DNA of 64,000 nt from Fen-455 sp050012675 (lineage in GTDB: Bacteria > Actinomycetota > Acidimicrobiia > Acidimicrobiales > Bog-793). Location of the stretch: assembly GCA_050012675.1 (NCBI GenBank), contig JBEKGS010000006.1:1-64000 (forward strand). The letters are read 5' to 3'. The position numbers and the translations under genes were made by a program. Below, piece after piece: positions 50,788 through 59,111 of this stretch. The notes under the pieces are model-generated. The model made no database searches, had not been told where the DNA came from, and was given only the letters and a program-made list of their open reading frames with translations. Each line of letters begins with the position of its first letter. Within the stretch, counting starts at the first letter, position 1.

Positions 50788-51621
50788 CTAACGGCGTCTG
50801 GCCTTCGGCACGGTAGCGAGCAGGTCGCTCAGCATCTCGGCGACGATCCTGCGCGTACGGGGAACCGAGCAGCCCTGAACGGTCCGCAGGGAATCCCACG
50901 ACGCCCAGCTCGCGGCGAGGTCCAAGGCATCGACCATGAGCGAACGACGCCTCGCGTCAAGGCGCGACAGCTCCGGCGCGAAGACGTCCACAACCTGGGC
51001 TCGAGCGGTCGCGTACGCCTCTGCCAGTTGCTCGACCACGAGTGGGTGCGTCTGGCTCAGGTAGATCGCCACCCGTCTCACGGGAGCGATCCTCTCGTAC
51101 AGCTTCGCCCGCAGGCCTACGAGCACCTCGATCCGGTCCTCCAGCCGAGGATCGTCAGGTCGCGGGCCGAGGTAGATCTGCTGGACCGGCCTAATTCTCG
51201 AGGCGGCCGCTACGAACAGCGCATCGAGGTCCGCGAAGTGACGGAACACCGTCCGCTCCGAAACCCGGGCACGGGCTGCTACCTCCGCCGCGCTCGGCAG
51301 GTATATGGCGTTCGGCGGGCATTCCTTCACGATGTCGAGAACCGCGCCCACCACGGCCTCGTAGTTGCGGGCCGCGCGCAGCCGACGTCCGTCCGCTTCC
51401 TTGTCGCCTGCAGTCCGCGCAGGCCGGCTCGTGGCCGCGGGAACGGGCGGCTGCCGGCGGGACGACAGGGGGTTCGCCCGCGCACGGGTGGGCGCGCGCG
51501 CAGCCTGGGGTTGGGCCTTGCGGGCCGTGGCGGCCCGAGCACGAGAGGTTGTGGTGCCGGTCGAGCGGCCGGAGCGCGTGTTTGGCGTCGCTCGTTTCGC
51601 GGGGGTCACCATCTGTGACAT
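50788..51621 (-). CDS. TetR-family regulator with long basic N-terminal tail
   Basis: A 277-residue protein. The first 75 residues are Ala/Arg/Thr/Pro-rich and unstructured (RATPNTRSGRSTGTTTSRAR and onward). The DNA-binding domain follows at about 78-135, with VSERTVFRHFADLDALFVAA as the recognition helix region, and the C-terminal ligand domain is all-helical. The tail may be a non-specific DNA-binding extension; an internal start near the HTH cannot be excluded. Its targets may be the aldo/keto reductase gene 84 bases downstream or the DoxD-Rieske operon behind it. Confidence 0.88.
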   Translation of the reverse strand: MSQMVTPAKRATPNTRSGRSTGTTTSRARAATARKAQPQAARAPTRARANPLSSRRQPPVPAATSRPARTAGDKEADGRRLRAARNYEAVVGAVLDIVKECPPNAIYLPSAAEVAARARVSERTVFRHFADLDALFVAAASRIRPVQQIYLGPRPDDPRLEDRIEVLVGLRAKLYERIAPVRRVAIYLSQTHPLVVEQLAEAYATARAQVVDVFAPELSRLDARRRSLMVDALDLAASWASWDSLRTVQGCSVPRTRRIVAEMLSDLLATVPKARRR

Positions 51622-51713
51622 CCGGGTGACAAATTGAACACGGGAAGCATCTTACTCAAACTTGGCGCCATTGGATCGTCAGTACGCCTGCCAGTTGCCG
51701 CGGTGAGGACACT

Positions 51714-52772
51714 CTACCCGTCGGCGAGAAGAGTTCCATCGGCCGTCTTCTGGATGGCAATGCCAGGAAGAGGCAGTGTCGCGGGTCCCTGCAGGACCTC
51801 GCCGGTCGCAGCAGAGTAGACCGAGCCGTGGCACGGGCAGCGGAATTGGAGTGCCGGTTGGAAGAACCCCACGGTGCAGCCCATGTGGGTGCACACGGCG
51901 CTGAAGGCCACGTAAGAGTCCTCTGAGGGCCGGACCACATAGGCAGGGATCTGCTGGGCGGGATCGGTGAACTCGCGGGCGCCGCCGAGGGGAACGTCGC
52001 TCGCGGGACCGATGGGCGTGCCCTTTGCCGAACCAGATGGAGGCTGTGTGCCCGACGACTGCTTGCCCGGTGGTGAGAGCTCGGGCGCGCCTGACGTCTG
52101 TGACGAGGTTCCGCCGAACATCCTCCCGAGCGCCGCGGCGACACCGGCTGTGACCACCGCGAAGCTCGCGAGACTGATCGCCGAGGCGAGTTTGCGGATG
52201 GCCGCCCGTCGGTCGAGGTCGGGCGTTGTTCGGGCCGGCCCGGCGCCAGCCGCGACACGTTCGGCGACCTGACGTGCCGCGAGCACGGCGTCGAGCGAGA
52301 ACGCGCCGCTGCCCGCGACGACAAGCGGCGTCCAGGCGAAGAAGAACACGATGTCCGAGCCGTAGAAGTAGGGGGTCGTGTTGAAGCTGACCGAGAGGAA
52401 CAAGAGAAGTGACAGCGCCATGCCGCCCGCGGCGGCAACCCTCCCGAACAGCCCCGACAAGGTACCGAGACCGACAGCCAGCTCGCCGAAGGCGATCAGC
52501 AGGCCCACGAGCACCGGAGCGTGCGCCGACAGCCTGATGAGCGGCCCGATCGGGCTTGTGGCGATCGAGGCGTGCAGTTGGGCCTGGATCGACCCGGGGT
52601 TGGCAGCCTGGAAGAAGAAGCGGTTCGCCAGCTTCTGCAGGCCGGCGTAGGTGAAGGTGACGCCGAGGAAGGCCCTGAGAATGAGCTGGGGCCCCCCGGG
52701 CGTGTCCGCCAGCCGCGCCGACAGCCGTGTACTCGCCCGGTCCCGCGGCTTTGGAGCTGGAGGTGTCGCCAC
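51714..52772 (-). CDS. DoxD-like membrane domain fused to a Rieske [2Fe-2S] domain
   Basis: A 352-residue protein. Residues 30-160 are a DoxX/DoxD-type four-helix domain (LILRAFLGVTFTYAGLQKLA, VLVGLLIAFGELAVGLGTLS, ALSLLLFLSVSFN). Then a twin Arg helix (DRRAAIRKLASAISLASFAV, residues 187-206) and a Ser/Pro/Gly linker. Residues 258-352 are a Rieske domain with CTHMGC (Cys294, His296) and CPCHGS (Cys312 is followed by the Cys314/His315 pair). It is probably an electron-transfer unit across the membrane. It is the third gene of the MarR-MFS operon; its GTG overlaps the MFS stop by one base. Confidence 0.88.
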   Translation of the reverse strand: MATPPAPKPRDRASTRLSARLADTPGGPQLILRAFLGVTFTYAGLQKLANRFFFQAANPGSIQAQLHASIATSPIGPLIRLSAHAPVLVGLLIAFGELAVGLGTLSGLFGRVAAAGGMALSLLLFLSVSFNTTPYFYGSDIVFFFAWTPLVVAGSGAFSLDAVLAARQVAERVAAGAGPARTTPDLDRRAAIRKLASAISLASFAVVTAGVAAALGRMFGGTSSQTSGAPELSPPGKQSSGTQPPSGSAKGTPIGPASDVPLGGAREFTDPAQQIPAYVVRPSEDSYVAFSAVCTHMGCTVGFFQPALQFRCPCHGSVYSAATGEVLQGPATLPLPGIAIQKTADGTLLADG

Positions 52773-54478
52773 TACTCGAAGATCGGTGACGGTCCGCCCG
52801 GGACCACGATCGCCTCCACGGAGCCGGTAGTGGCGGGCGAAGCGCCCTGGTCGGTCGACGAAGTGTGCACCGTCTTGCGCAAGCGGATCTCCGGCAACGC
52901 GAGTGACAGGAGGAAGGCGAGGGCGACAACCGGTGTCGCGATGAGGAAGACCGTGTCGATCGTGTGCACGTAGGCGGCCGCGGCGGCAGAGTGGATGGCC
53001 GGTGGCAGCAGCTTGAGCTGGGCGGGGCTGCCGACGATCTCGCGGGCGATCTCCGGTACGTGGGCGCGCGCTCCAGCGGGAAGCGCCCTCGTCAAGTTGC
53101 CGATGAGCCGGTCGTTGAGGACGGCGCCCAAAAGTGCCGTGCCGAAAGCGCCCCCCATGGAGCGGAAGAAGGCGGCCAGCGACGTCGCCGTCCCGAGGTC
53201 CTTGTAGTCGACCCCGTTTTGCACTGCGAGGATCAGCACTTGCATGACGAGACCGAGCCCGAACCCGGTGAGCAGCATGAACGCCGAGGTCACGAAGAAG
53301 GACGTGTGGATGGTCAAGGTCGAGAACAGCCCCATGCCAACGGTCATGAGGGCGGTGCCGAGAATCGGGAAGATCTTGTAGCGACCGACGCGGGCGATGA
53401 TCTGGCCACTTCCGATCGAGGCCGTGAACAGGCCGGCCATGATGGGCAGCAACATGAGCCCGGACGTGGTCGGCGACACTCCCCTCACGACCTGGAGGTA
53501 CACCGGCAGGTAGATGATGGCGCCGAACATGGCGACCCCGACGATGAAGCCGGCGGCGTTGGACACCGAGAAGACCCGCTTGCGGAACAGCCTGAGCGGG
53601 ACGATGGGCTCAGAGGCGTAATGCTCGCGGACTAGGAAGGCGGCGACGAAGAGGAGGCCGATCACAATCATGCCGATGATCTGCGGGGAGAGCCACGCGT
53701 ACCCCTGTGGAGAGCCTCCGAGGGTCGTGACCAGCAGCAGGGCGGACACGCCGACGAGCAGGAGCACGGAGCCCAGGTAGTCGATCTTGTGCCGTGTGCG
53801 CACCGCCCGGTCCCTCAGCACGATGCTCGTTACGACCAGGGCGATGGCCCCGATGGGAAGGTTCACGTAGAAGATCCACCGCCAAGAGGCGTGGTCGACC
53901 AGGAAGCCGCCGACAAGTGGGCCGGCGATGCTGGCAATGCCGAAAACCGCGCCGAAGTACCCCTGGTAGCGGCCACGTTCTGCAGGCGACACCACGTCTC
54001 CCACGATGGCCATCGCCAGCACGATCAGGCCGCCGGCACCGAGTCCCTGCACAGCCCGGAAGGCGATCAGCTGGTCCATGCTCTGGCTGAGGCCCGCGAG
54101 TACTGAGCCGGCAAGGAAGATGACAATGGCGAACTGGAAGATGCGCTTACGGCCGTAGAGGTCTGAGATCTTGCCGTAGAGGGGGGCGCTCACCGTCGAA
54201 GTGAGCAGATAGGCAGTCACGACCCATGTGAGGCGGTTGAGGGAGTGGAAGTCCCCGACAATGGTCGGCAAGGCGGTGCTGACGATGGACTGGTCGAGCG
54301 CGGCCAGCAACATCCCGAGCATCAGCCCGGAGAACACCACGAGGATCTGGCGGTGGCTCATGACGCCACCGGAATGGTCCTGGCTCTTCGACGCCTTCGG
54401 TGGTGTGGCGCCCTGGTCAGTGGCCACCGGGGGAACGCCGTTGGGGCCGGCCCCGAGGGCACTGTCAGTGGTCGTCAT
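52772..54478 (-). CDS. MFS drug exporter, DHA2 (EmrB/QacA) family, 14 helices
   Basis: A 568-residue protein. Motif A region (GKISDLYGRKRIFQFAIVIF), the motif C-like GPLVGGFLVDHASWRWIFYV with NLPIGAIAL, and RNGVDYKDLGTATSLAAFFR mark the DHA2 class. LDQSIVSTALPTIVGDFHSL in helix 1 is the usual signature of EmrB-type exporters. The N-terminal 45 residues are a cytoplasmic tail. It exports hydrophobic compounds using the proton gradient. The start overlaps the MarR stop by 4 bases; it is co-expressed with the DoxD-Rieske protein. Confidence 0.95.
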   Translation of the reverse strand: MTTTDSALGAGPNGVPPVATDQGATPPKASKSQDHSGGVMSHRQILVVFSGLMLGMLLAALDQSIVSTALPTIVGDFHSLNRLTWVVTAYLLTSTVSAPLYGKISDLYGRKRIFQFAIVIFLAGSVLAGLSQSMDQLIAFRAVQGLGAGGLIVLAMAIVGDVVSPAERGRYQGYFGAVFGIASIAGPLVGGFLVDHASWRWIFYVNLPIGAIALVVTSIVLRDRAVRTRHKIDYLGSVLLLVGVSALLLVTTLGGSPQGYAWLSPQIIGMIVIGLLFVAAFLVREHYASEPIVPLRLFRKRVFSVSNAAGFIVGVAMFGAIIYLPVYLQVVRGVSPTTSGLMLLPIMAGLFTASIGSGQIIARVGRYKIFPILGTALMTVGMGLFSTLTIHTSFFVTSAFMLLTGFGLGLVMQVLILAVQNGVDYKDLGTATSLAAFFRSMGGAFGTALLGAVLNDRLIGNLTRALPAGARAHVPEIAREIVGSPAQLKLLPPAIHSAAAAAYVHTIDTVFLIATPVVALAFLLSLALPEIRLRKTVHTSSTDQGASPATTGSVEAIVVPGGPSPIFE

Positions 54479-55038
54479 CTCGTTGTCCCCTCCCGGGTGT
54501 CTTCGTGCTTGACGGGCTCGCAGCCCATGAGTGCTTCATGGGCGATGGCTGCAGCCTCGAGCATCTCCATCGTCGCGACCAGCTGAGCCAGCTGGTCGTC
54601 CGAAAGCGACATGAGAAGACCAGCCGTCTTCTTGCACGCGCTCGCATGCAACTTGGTCACCAGCGACTCGCCCGTGTCACTCAGCGCCAGCCGGACCACG
54701 CGCCGGTCCGACGGGTCGTCACGGCGGACCACGAGACCCTGGCGTACGAGGCGGTCGACAACCGCCGTAGCTGCGCTTTCGCCAACGTCGAGCTCCTTCG
54801 CGAGCTCCCGCATCGTCACGGACTGGCCCCTTAAGTAGGTCAGCACGCTGAGTTGGTGACCTGTGACCGCAAGCAGCTCGTCGCGCAGCTCGCGCTGCAG
54901 GAGAGCGCTGAACCGCCTTTGCATCTGCGGTTGGAGCTCGCAGTACCTCTCGATGAGCAGCTCCCGGGGCGACAGCCCGGCTGTGGCGGGGTTCTCGGAG
55001 CTCGATGAGGGCGGTGTTGTCCGCTCAATCGACATCAT
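54475..55038 (-). CDS. MarR-family transcriptional regulator
   Basis: A 187-residue winged-helix protein from ATG 55038 (or ATG 55035), with GGAGG eight bases upstream. The DNA-binding part is LSVLTYLRGQSVTMRELAKE, LDVGESAATAVVDRLVRQGL and VVRRDDPSDRRVVRLALSDT; the wing DPSDRR is diagnostic. It is the first gene of the operon with the MFS exporter, the standard arrangement for a repressor relieved by the exported drug. The likely operator is the palindrome at 55078-55093. Confidence 0.94.
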   Translation of the reverse strand: MMSIERTTPPSSSSENPATAGLSPRELLIERYCELQPQMQRRFSALLQRELRDELLAVTGHQLSVLTYLRGQSVTMRELAKELDVGESAATAVVDRLVRQGLVVRRDDPSDRRVVRLALSDTGESLVTKLHASACKKTAGLLMSLSDDQLAQLVATMEMLEAAAIAHEALMGCEPVKHEDTREGTTR

Positions 55039-55077
55039 GAAGGGCGACCTCCGCTGAGCTCAGCAATGTCATGTGAT

Positions 55078-55093
55078 GTAGAAACATTTCTAC
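55078..55093. promoter_or_regulatory. Perfect palindrome, candidate MarR operator
   Basis: GTAGAAACATTTCTAC is a perfect 16-bp inverted repeat (GTAGAAA/TTTCTAC around CA), 40 bases before the start of the MarR gene. MarR proteins bind palindromes of this size, so it is the best candidate for the operator that controls the three-gene operon. Confidence 0.65.
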
Positions 55094-55094
55094 T

Positions 55095-55120
55095 GGTGAA
55101 ATATTCCGGCAGGTGAAATA
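55095..55120. repeat. Two direct repeats next to the palindrome
   Basis: GGTGAAATA occurs at 55095-55103 and at 55112-55120, 17 bases apart, just upstream of the palindrome relative to the operon. Read on the minus strand they are TATTTCACC. They may be a second regulator site or part of the promoter. Confidence 0.45.
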
Positions 55121-55250
55121 GGCGGGTCGAGGCTGCCCGTATCGAAGCTGAACGCGAGTGAGAGGCGAATGCGTAGGTTGCCGGCCCGGTTCGTCCCGCC
55201 GCCCCGTCCGGCATCGTCGGTGCCCGGGCCGCATGCGGCGGTCGCCCGAG

Positions 55251-56195
55251 TCATCCGCCCAGGTCGAGGACGATCTTGCCGAGCTTGGCTCCTGCGGCGA
55301 AACGTTCGTAGGCGGCGTTGACCTCCTCGAGCCCGAACACCGCTTCGAGCGGGACGCGAACCCGCCGCGTGGCGAGGAGTGGTAACACCTCGTGCTCCAA
55401 GAGGCGGGCGGCGACCGCCTTTTCCTCCAACGGACGGGCCCGCAACGTCGAGGCGTGAATGTGCCCGCGGCGCATCATGAGCTCGAGAAGGTCGATCTCA
55501 CCGCGCGCACCGGCACCGACGCCGATGATCGCGATTCGGCCCCCGATCGCGAGCGAGACGAGGTCGCCCCTCAGGTTCGGCGCCCCGATGGACTCCAGGA
55601 TCACGTCGTAGGGGCCGAGGGCCGCCGACTCGGCCGGGTCCACAGCCGTCGAGCCGAGAGCCCGCACGGCGTCGCGCAGGTGCGCTGCGCGCACGCTTGC
55701 GACGACAGTGGCTCCGGCCGCTGAGGCGAGTTGCACACCGGCCACCCCAACCCCGCCCGCTGCGCCGTTGACGAGCACGCGCTCTCCCGGCCTGAGACCG
55801 CACTGGGTGAAAAGGGCGTCGTGCGCGACCGTGAAGGCCTCGGGGAATCCGGCGGCCTCCGGGAAACTGATCTCGGCGGGGACGGCAACGGCGGTACGTT
55901 CGTGAACGGTCGCGAGTTCGGCCTGGGCTCCGCCGCCGACGACGGCCATAACCCGATCGCCGAGGGCGAAACGCTCGCTACCAGGGCCAACGGCAGTCAC
56001 AATGCCCGCGAGCTCGAGTCCGGGGATGTCCGCCGGCCAACCCGGTGGAGCCGGGTAAAGGCCGTCGCGCTGCATGAGGTCAGCCCTGTTCAGCCCCGCA
56101 GCCTGGACTCGGACGAGCACTTCGCCGGTCCCCGGGACAGGGTCCGGCCGCTCGGCGACGACGACCGATCCCGCTTCTACGATCACGGCGCGCAT
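55251..56195 (-). CDS. Zinc-free MDR, NADPH:quinone oxidoreductase-like
   Basis: A 314-residue protein. The GroES-like N-terminus (VRVQAAGLNRADLMQRDGLY, then PAPPGWPADIPGLELAGIVT) has no zinc-binding Cys set. The cofactor domain has GERVLVNGAAGGVGVAGVQL and GGRIAIIGVGAGA, typical of the quinone oxidoreductase (QOR/TP53I3) branch. It ends LGKIVLDL. NADPH-dependent reduction of quinones or enones is expected. It may protect against quinone stress, but it is not adjacent in operon with the MFS genes. Confidence 0.93.
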   Translation of the reverse strand: MRAVIVEAGSVVVAERPDPVPGTGEVLVRVQAAGLNRADLMQRDGLYPAPPGWPADIPGLELAGIVTAVGPGSERFALGDRVMAVVGGGAQAELATVHERTAVAVPAEISFPEAAGFPEAFTVAHDALFTQCGLRPGERVLVNGAAGGVGVAGVQLASAAGATVVASVRAAHLRDAVRALGSTAVDPAESAALGPYDVILESIGAPNLRGDLVSLAIGGRIAIIGVGAGARGEIDLLELMMRRGHIHASTLRARPLEEKAVAARLLEHEVLPLLATRRVRVPLEAVFGLEEVNAAYERFAAGAKLGKIVLDLGG

Positions 56196-56270
56196 TTGCG
56201 AAGCGTAAGCGCGACGGCCCCCGGTCGGTGCCAGCCCGGCTGGAAAAGAGCCTCTCGAGCGAGAGGAAGG

Positions 56271-57461
56271 TCAGGGCCTGCCGGCCCCGTAGGCACCAGG
56301 CGGTATCGGCGTGTCCATCACGTTGGTGCCCGTTTCCTCGGCCTGCACGACCATGCCGTCGCCGATGTACATGACCACGTGGTAGAGCAGGCCAGCGTCG
56401 CCGTAGAAGATGAGGTCGCCCGGCTGGAGGTCGGACATCGAGACGTGCTGGATCTCGTAGTACTGCTCCGTTGCCCCGTGGGCCAGGGAGACACCGGCTT
56501 GGCTCCAGGCCCACATTGTCAGACCTGAGCAGTCGAAGCCGTCACCCGCGGTGGCACCGCCCCACACATAGGGGACTCCACGCTGGCTCTGGGCGGCGTT
56601 GACGGCGATCTGACCGCCGGTGTCGCCGGACACCGGCGGCGGCGAGGGCGAAGACGTCGTAACAGGCGTCGGGGGCGTATAGGTCTGCTGGGTCTGGGCG
56701 CTGGCCTCGGCAGCCCGCGCCGCGTTCGCCAAAGCGACCGCATAGGCGGCGGCCTTGGCTTGCTGCGCCGCGGCCACGGCAGCTGCGAGCTGGCCCTTCA
56801 CATTCGCTTCCTCGGTGGTCAGCGTCGCAGTGATCGCCTGGGCTTGTGCCAAGTCAGTGGTGATCGCCGCCTCATTGGCCCTTGCGAGCTTCTCGGAGTT
56901 GTCGAGCGTGGTCCGGTCGATCGAGAGCGCGCGTTGGTTGATCTCGACGGTGGTCTCCGACTCGCTCAGATTTCCAGATGCCGCCTGGATGTACGCCTGC
57001 TGCATGCCGGCAGTCTGTTGGGTGCCGTTGAACACCACAGAGAAGCTCTGTGCCGCTCCACCTGTGACGTACGCCTCAATCGCGACCTCACGAAGGTGCG
57101 ACTGGTCCTGAGCGAGGGCCTGCTCGGTCCTGCCGATCGCCTTGCTGGCGTTGTCGACCTGTTGCGCGAGCGACGCGACCCGGGCCTTGGCCTGAAGGTA
57201 GCTCTCGTCGAGGATTGTCAGTTTGACGTTGGCCGCCTGGATTTCGGCAGCGATGTACTGGGCGCGCTCTTGCAGGGTGGCTACTTGGTCCGCACCTGCA
57301 GGCGCGCCCGCAAGAACAAGAGGCGTTCCGATGCCAGCAAGCAACATGGCGGAGATGACTATCGAGACCGCCGCGCGCCGCCGGCGCCGTCCCGGCGCAT
57401 CCGGCGCGACGACCAAGCCTCTTGCAGCCTCAGCAATGAGGCGCCCAGTAGCAGGTCTCAC
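56271..57461 (-). CDS. NlpC/P60 endopeptidase with coiled-coil domain (RipA-like)
   Basis: A 396-residue secreted protein from GTG 57461. A long basic leader and a hydrophobic signal (AAVSIVISAMLLAGIGTPLV) give export. Residues 58-250 form coiled coils rich in Ala/Gln (TLQERAQYIAAEIQAANVKL, LAQQVDNASKAIGRTEQALA), followed by a Pro/Thr linker. Residues 285-396 are the NlpC/P60 domain with FDCSGLTMWAW (catalytic Cys311) and LLYHVVMYIGDG (His361). It cleaves peptidoglycan stem peptides, as in RipA/CwlO-type proteins whose coiled coil regulates activity. It is divergent from fumC. Confidence 0.93.
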   Translation of the reverse strand: MRPATGRLIAEAARGLVVAPDAPGRRRRRAAVSIVISAMLLAGIGTPLVLAGAPAGADQVATLQERAQYIAAEIQAANVKLTILDESYLQAKARVASLAQQVDNASKAIGRTEQALAQDQSHLREVAIEAYVTGGAAQSFSVVFNGTQQTAGMQQAYIQAASGNLSESETTVEINQRALSIDRTTLDNSEKLARANEAAITTDLAQAQAITATLTTEEANVKGQLAAAVAAAQQAKAAAYAVALANAARAAEASAQTQQTYTPPTPVTTSSPSPPPVSGDTGGQIAVNAAQSQRGVPYVWGGATAGDGFDCSGLTMWAWSQAGVSLAHGATEQYYEIQHVSMSDLQPGDLIFYGDAGLLYHVVMYIGDGMVVQAEETGTNVMDTPIPPGAYGAGRP

Positions 57462-57481
57462 AGTGCCCGCAACCTAACCCG

Positions 57482-57506
57482 GCGTGCAAAGGCTTTGCAA
57501 GCACGC
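57482..57506. other. Nested palindrome between NlpC/P60 and fumC
   Basis: GCGTGC (57482-57487) pairs with GCACGC (57501-57506); GCAAAG and CTTTGC (57486-57498) form a 13-base palindrome inside it. Both cannot pair fully at once, so it may switch between two forms or serve as an operator. It lies about 20 bases upstream of the GTG of the cell-wall hydrolase gene. Confidence 0.4.
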
Positions 57507-57619
57507 AGTGCCTCACCTGGGCTGGAGCCGTTTCTGTCCAGAAAATGGACGTTACAGCGTCATTACGATAGCTCTGCCTGAATTGTTACAGCTGTCATTC
57601 TGACAACTACGTTGACTCT

Positions 57620-59041
57620 ATGACCGATATGGGAGATTCCAAAGGTGCCGGCGATGCTGCTGTCGGGTATCGCATCGAGCACGATTCGATGGGCGAGATC
57701 CGGGTGCCGCAGAGCGCGCGGTGGGGAGCACAGACACAGCGCGCGGTAGAGAACTTCCCGATCTCGGGCCAGACTGTCGAGCGAGCGCTGCTCACGGCTC
57801 TGGCGATGATCAAGGGCGCGGCGGCGAAAGTGAACGCCGAAATGGGCACTATCGGCTCGGAGGTGGCGGATGCGATCGCCCAGGCAGCCGAAGAAGTGGC
57901 AGCAGGGCGCCATTTTGACCAGTTCCCGATCGACGTCTTCCAAACGGGGTCCGGCACCTCCACCAACATGAACATGAACGAAGTACTTGTGAATCTTGCC
58001 AGTCAACGGCTCGGCCGGGAGATTCGCCCGAATGACGAGCCCAACGCCTCACAGTCGACCAATGACGTGTTCCCTTCCGCGATCCACTTGGCGGCCGCGC
58101 GGGGAATTGTCGACGACCTGATCCCGGCCCTTCGCAGGCTTTCCTCCAGCCTGCGCGCGAAACAGGAGGAGTTCGCCGGCATCGTCAAGTCCGGGCGCAC
58201 CCATCTCATGGATGCGACGCCGGTGACCCTCGGCCAAGAGTTCGGCGGATATGCAGCCGCCGTCGACTACGGCGTGGAGCGCCTCGAGTCCGTGCTCGGC
58301 CGGGTGGCCGAACTGCCCCTTGGGGGGACGGCGGTGGGGACCGGGCTGAATGCCAAGGCCGGTTTTGCGGCGAAGGTGATCGAGCAGCTCGTGGTCGACA
58401 CCGGATTGCCTCTCACAGAGGCACGTGATCACTTCGAAGCCCAGGGCTCGCGCGATGCGCTCGTCGAGGCCTCCGGTGCGCTGCGGACGATCGCAATCTC
58501 GATCTACAAGGTCGCGAACGACCTCCGGTGGATGTCCTCGGGCCCGCGGTGCGGCCTCGGCGAGATTCACCTTCCCGACCTCCAGCCTGGCTCGTCGATC
58601 ATGCCCGGGAAGGTGAACCCGGTGGTCCCCGAGGCCGTCTGCCAAGTCGTGGCCCAGGTGGTCGGCAACGACGCCGCAGTTGCCTTTGGTGGCTCGGCGG
58701 GAAACTTCGAACTGAACGTGATGATGCCGGTTATCGGAAGCAATCTGCTCGAGTCCATCCGCCTGCTCTCCTCGGTGAGCCTCACCCTGGCGGACAAGTG
58801 CGTGGCCGGCATCACCGCCGATGAGGAGCGGTGCCGCTTCTACGCGTTCTCCTCCCCGTCGCTCGCCACGGCGCTCAATCCGTACATCGGCTATGAGCAG
58901 GCGGCCAAGGTTGTGAAGGCCGCCCTCGCCGGAGGAAAGGACCTGCGCAGCGTCGTGCTCGAGATGGGACTGCTCAGCGAGGAGGAGGTGGACCGGGCAC
59001 TTGACGTCCTTGCCATGACAAGAGGCGGGGTCGTCGGCTAG
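57620..59041 (+). CDS. fumC: Class II fumarate hydratase
   Basis: A 473-residue enzyme with all marks of the fumarase/aspartase superfamily: FQTGSGTSTNMNMNEVLVNL (residues 107-126), SQSTNDVFPSAIHLAAARGI (residues 144-163), SGRTHLMDATPVTLGQEFGG (residues 191-210), GGTAVGTGLN and the signature GSSIMPGKVNP (residues 324-334). FPIDVFQ and the GSS loop point to fumarase class II rather than aspartase; a relative with aspartase activity is not excluded. TCA-cycle hydration of fumarate to malate. TTGTTAC and similar AT-rich blocks upstream may form the promoter. Confidence 0.94.
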   Translation: MTDMGDSKGAGDAAVGYRIEHDSMGEIRVPQSARWGAQTQRAVENFPISGQTVERALLTALAMIKGAAAKVNAEMGTIGSEVADAIAQAAEEVAAGRHFDQFPIDVFQTGSGTSTNMNMNEVLVNLASQRLGREIRPNDEPNASQSTNDVFPSAIHLAAARGIVDDLIPALRRLSSSLRAKQEEFAGIVKSGRTHLMDATPVTLGQEFGGYAAAVDYGVERLESVLGRVAELPLGGTAVGTGLNAKAGFAAKVIEQLVVDTGLPLTEARDHFEAQGSRDALVEASGALRTIAISIYKVANDLRWMSSGPRCGLGEIHLPDLQPGSSIMPGKVNPVVPEAVCQVVAQVVGNDAAVAFGGSAGNFELNVMMPVIGSNLLESIRLLSSVSLTLADKCVAGITADEERCRFYAFSSPSLATALNPYIGYEQAAKVVKAALAGGKDLRSVVLEMGLLSEEEVDRALDVLAMTRGGVVG

Positions 59042-59111
59042 CACGATCGGCTGAGAAGAGGCTTTGCCAGGCCGGAGGCGCCCGGCTGCCACACCGGTAA
59101 TCTCGGGCCCG

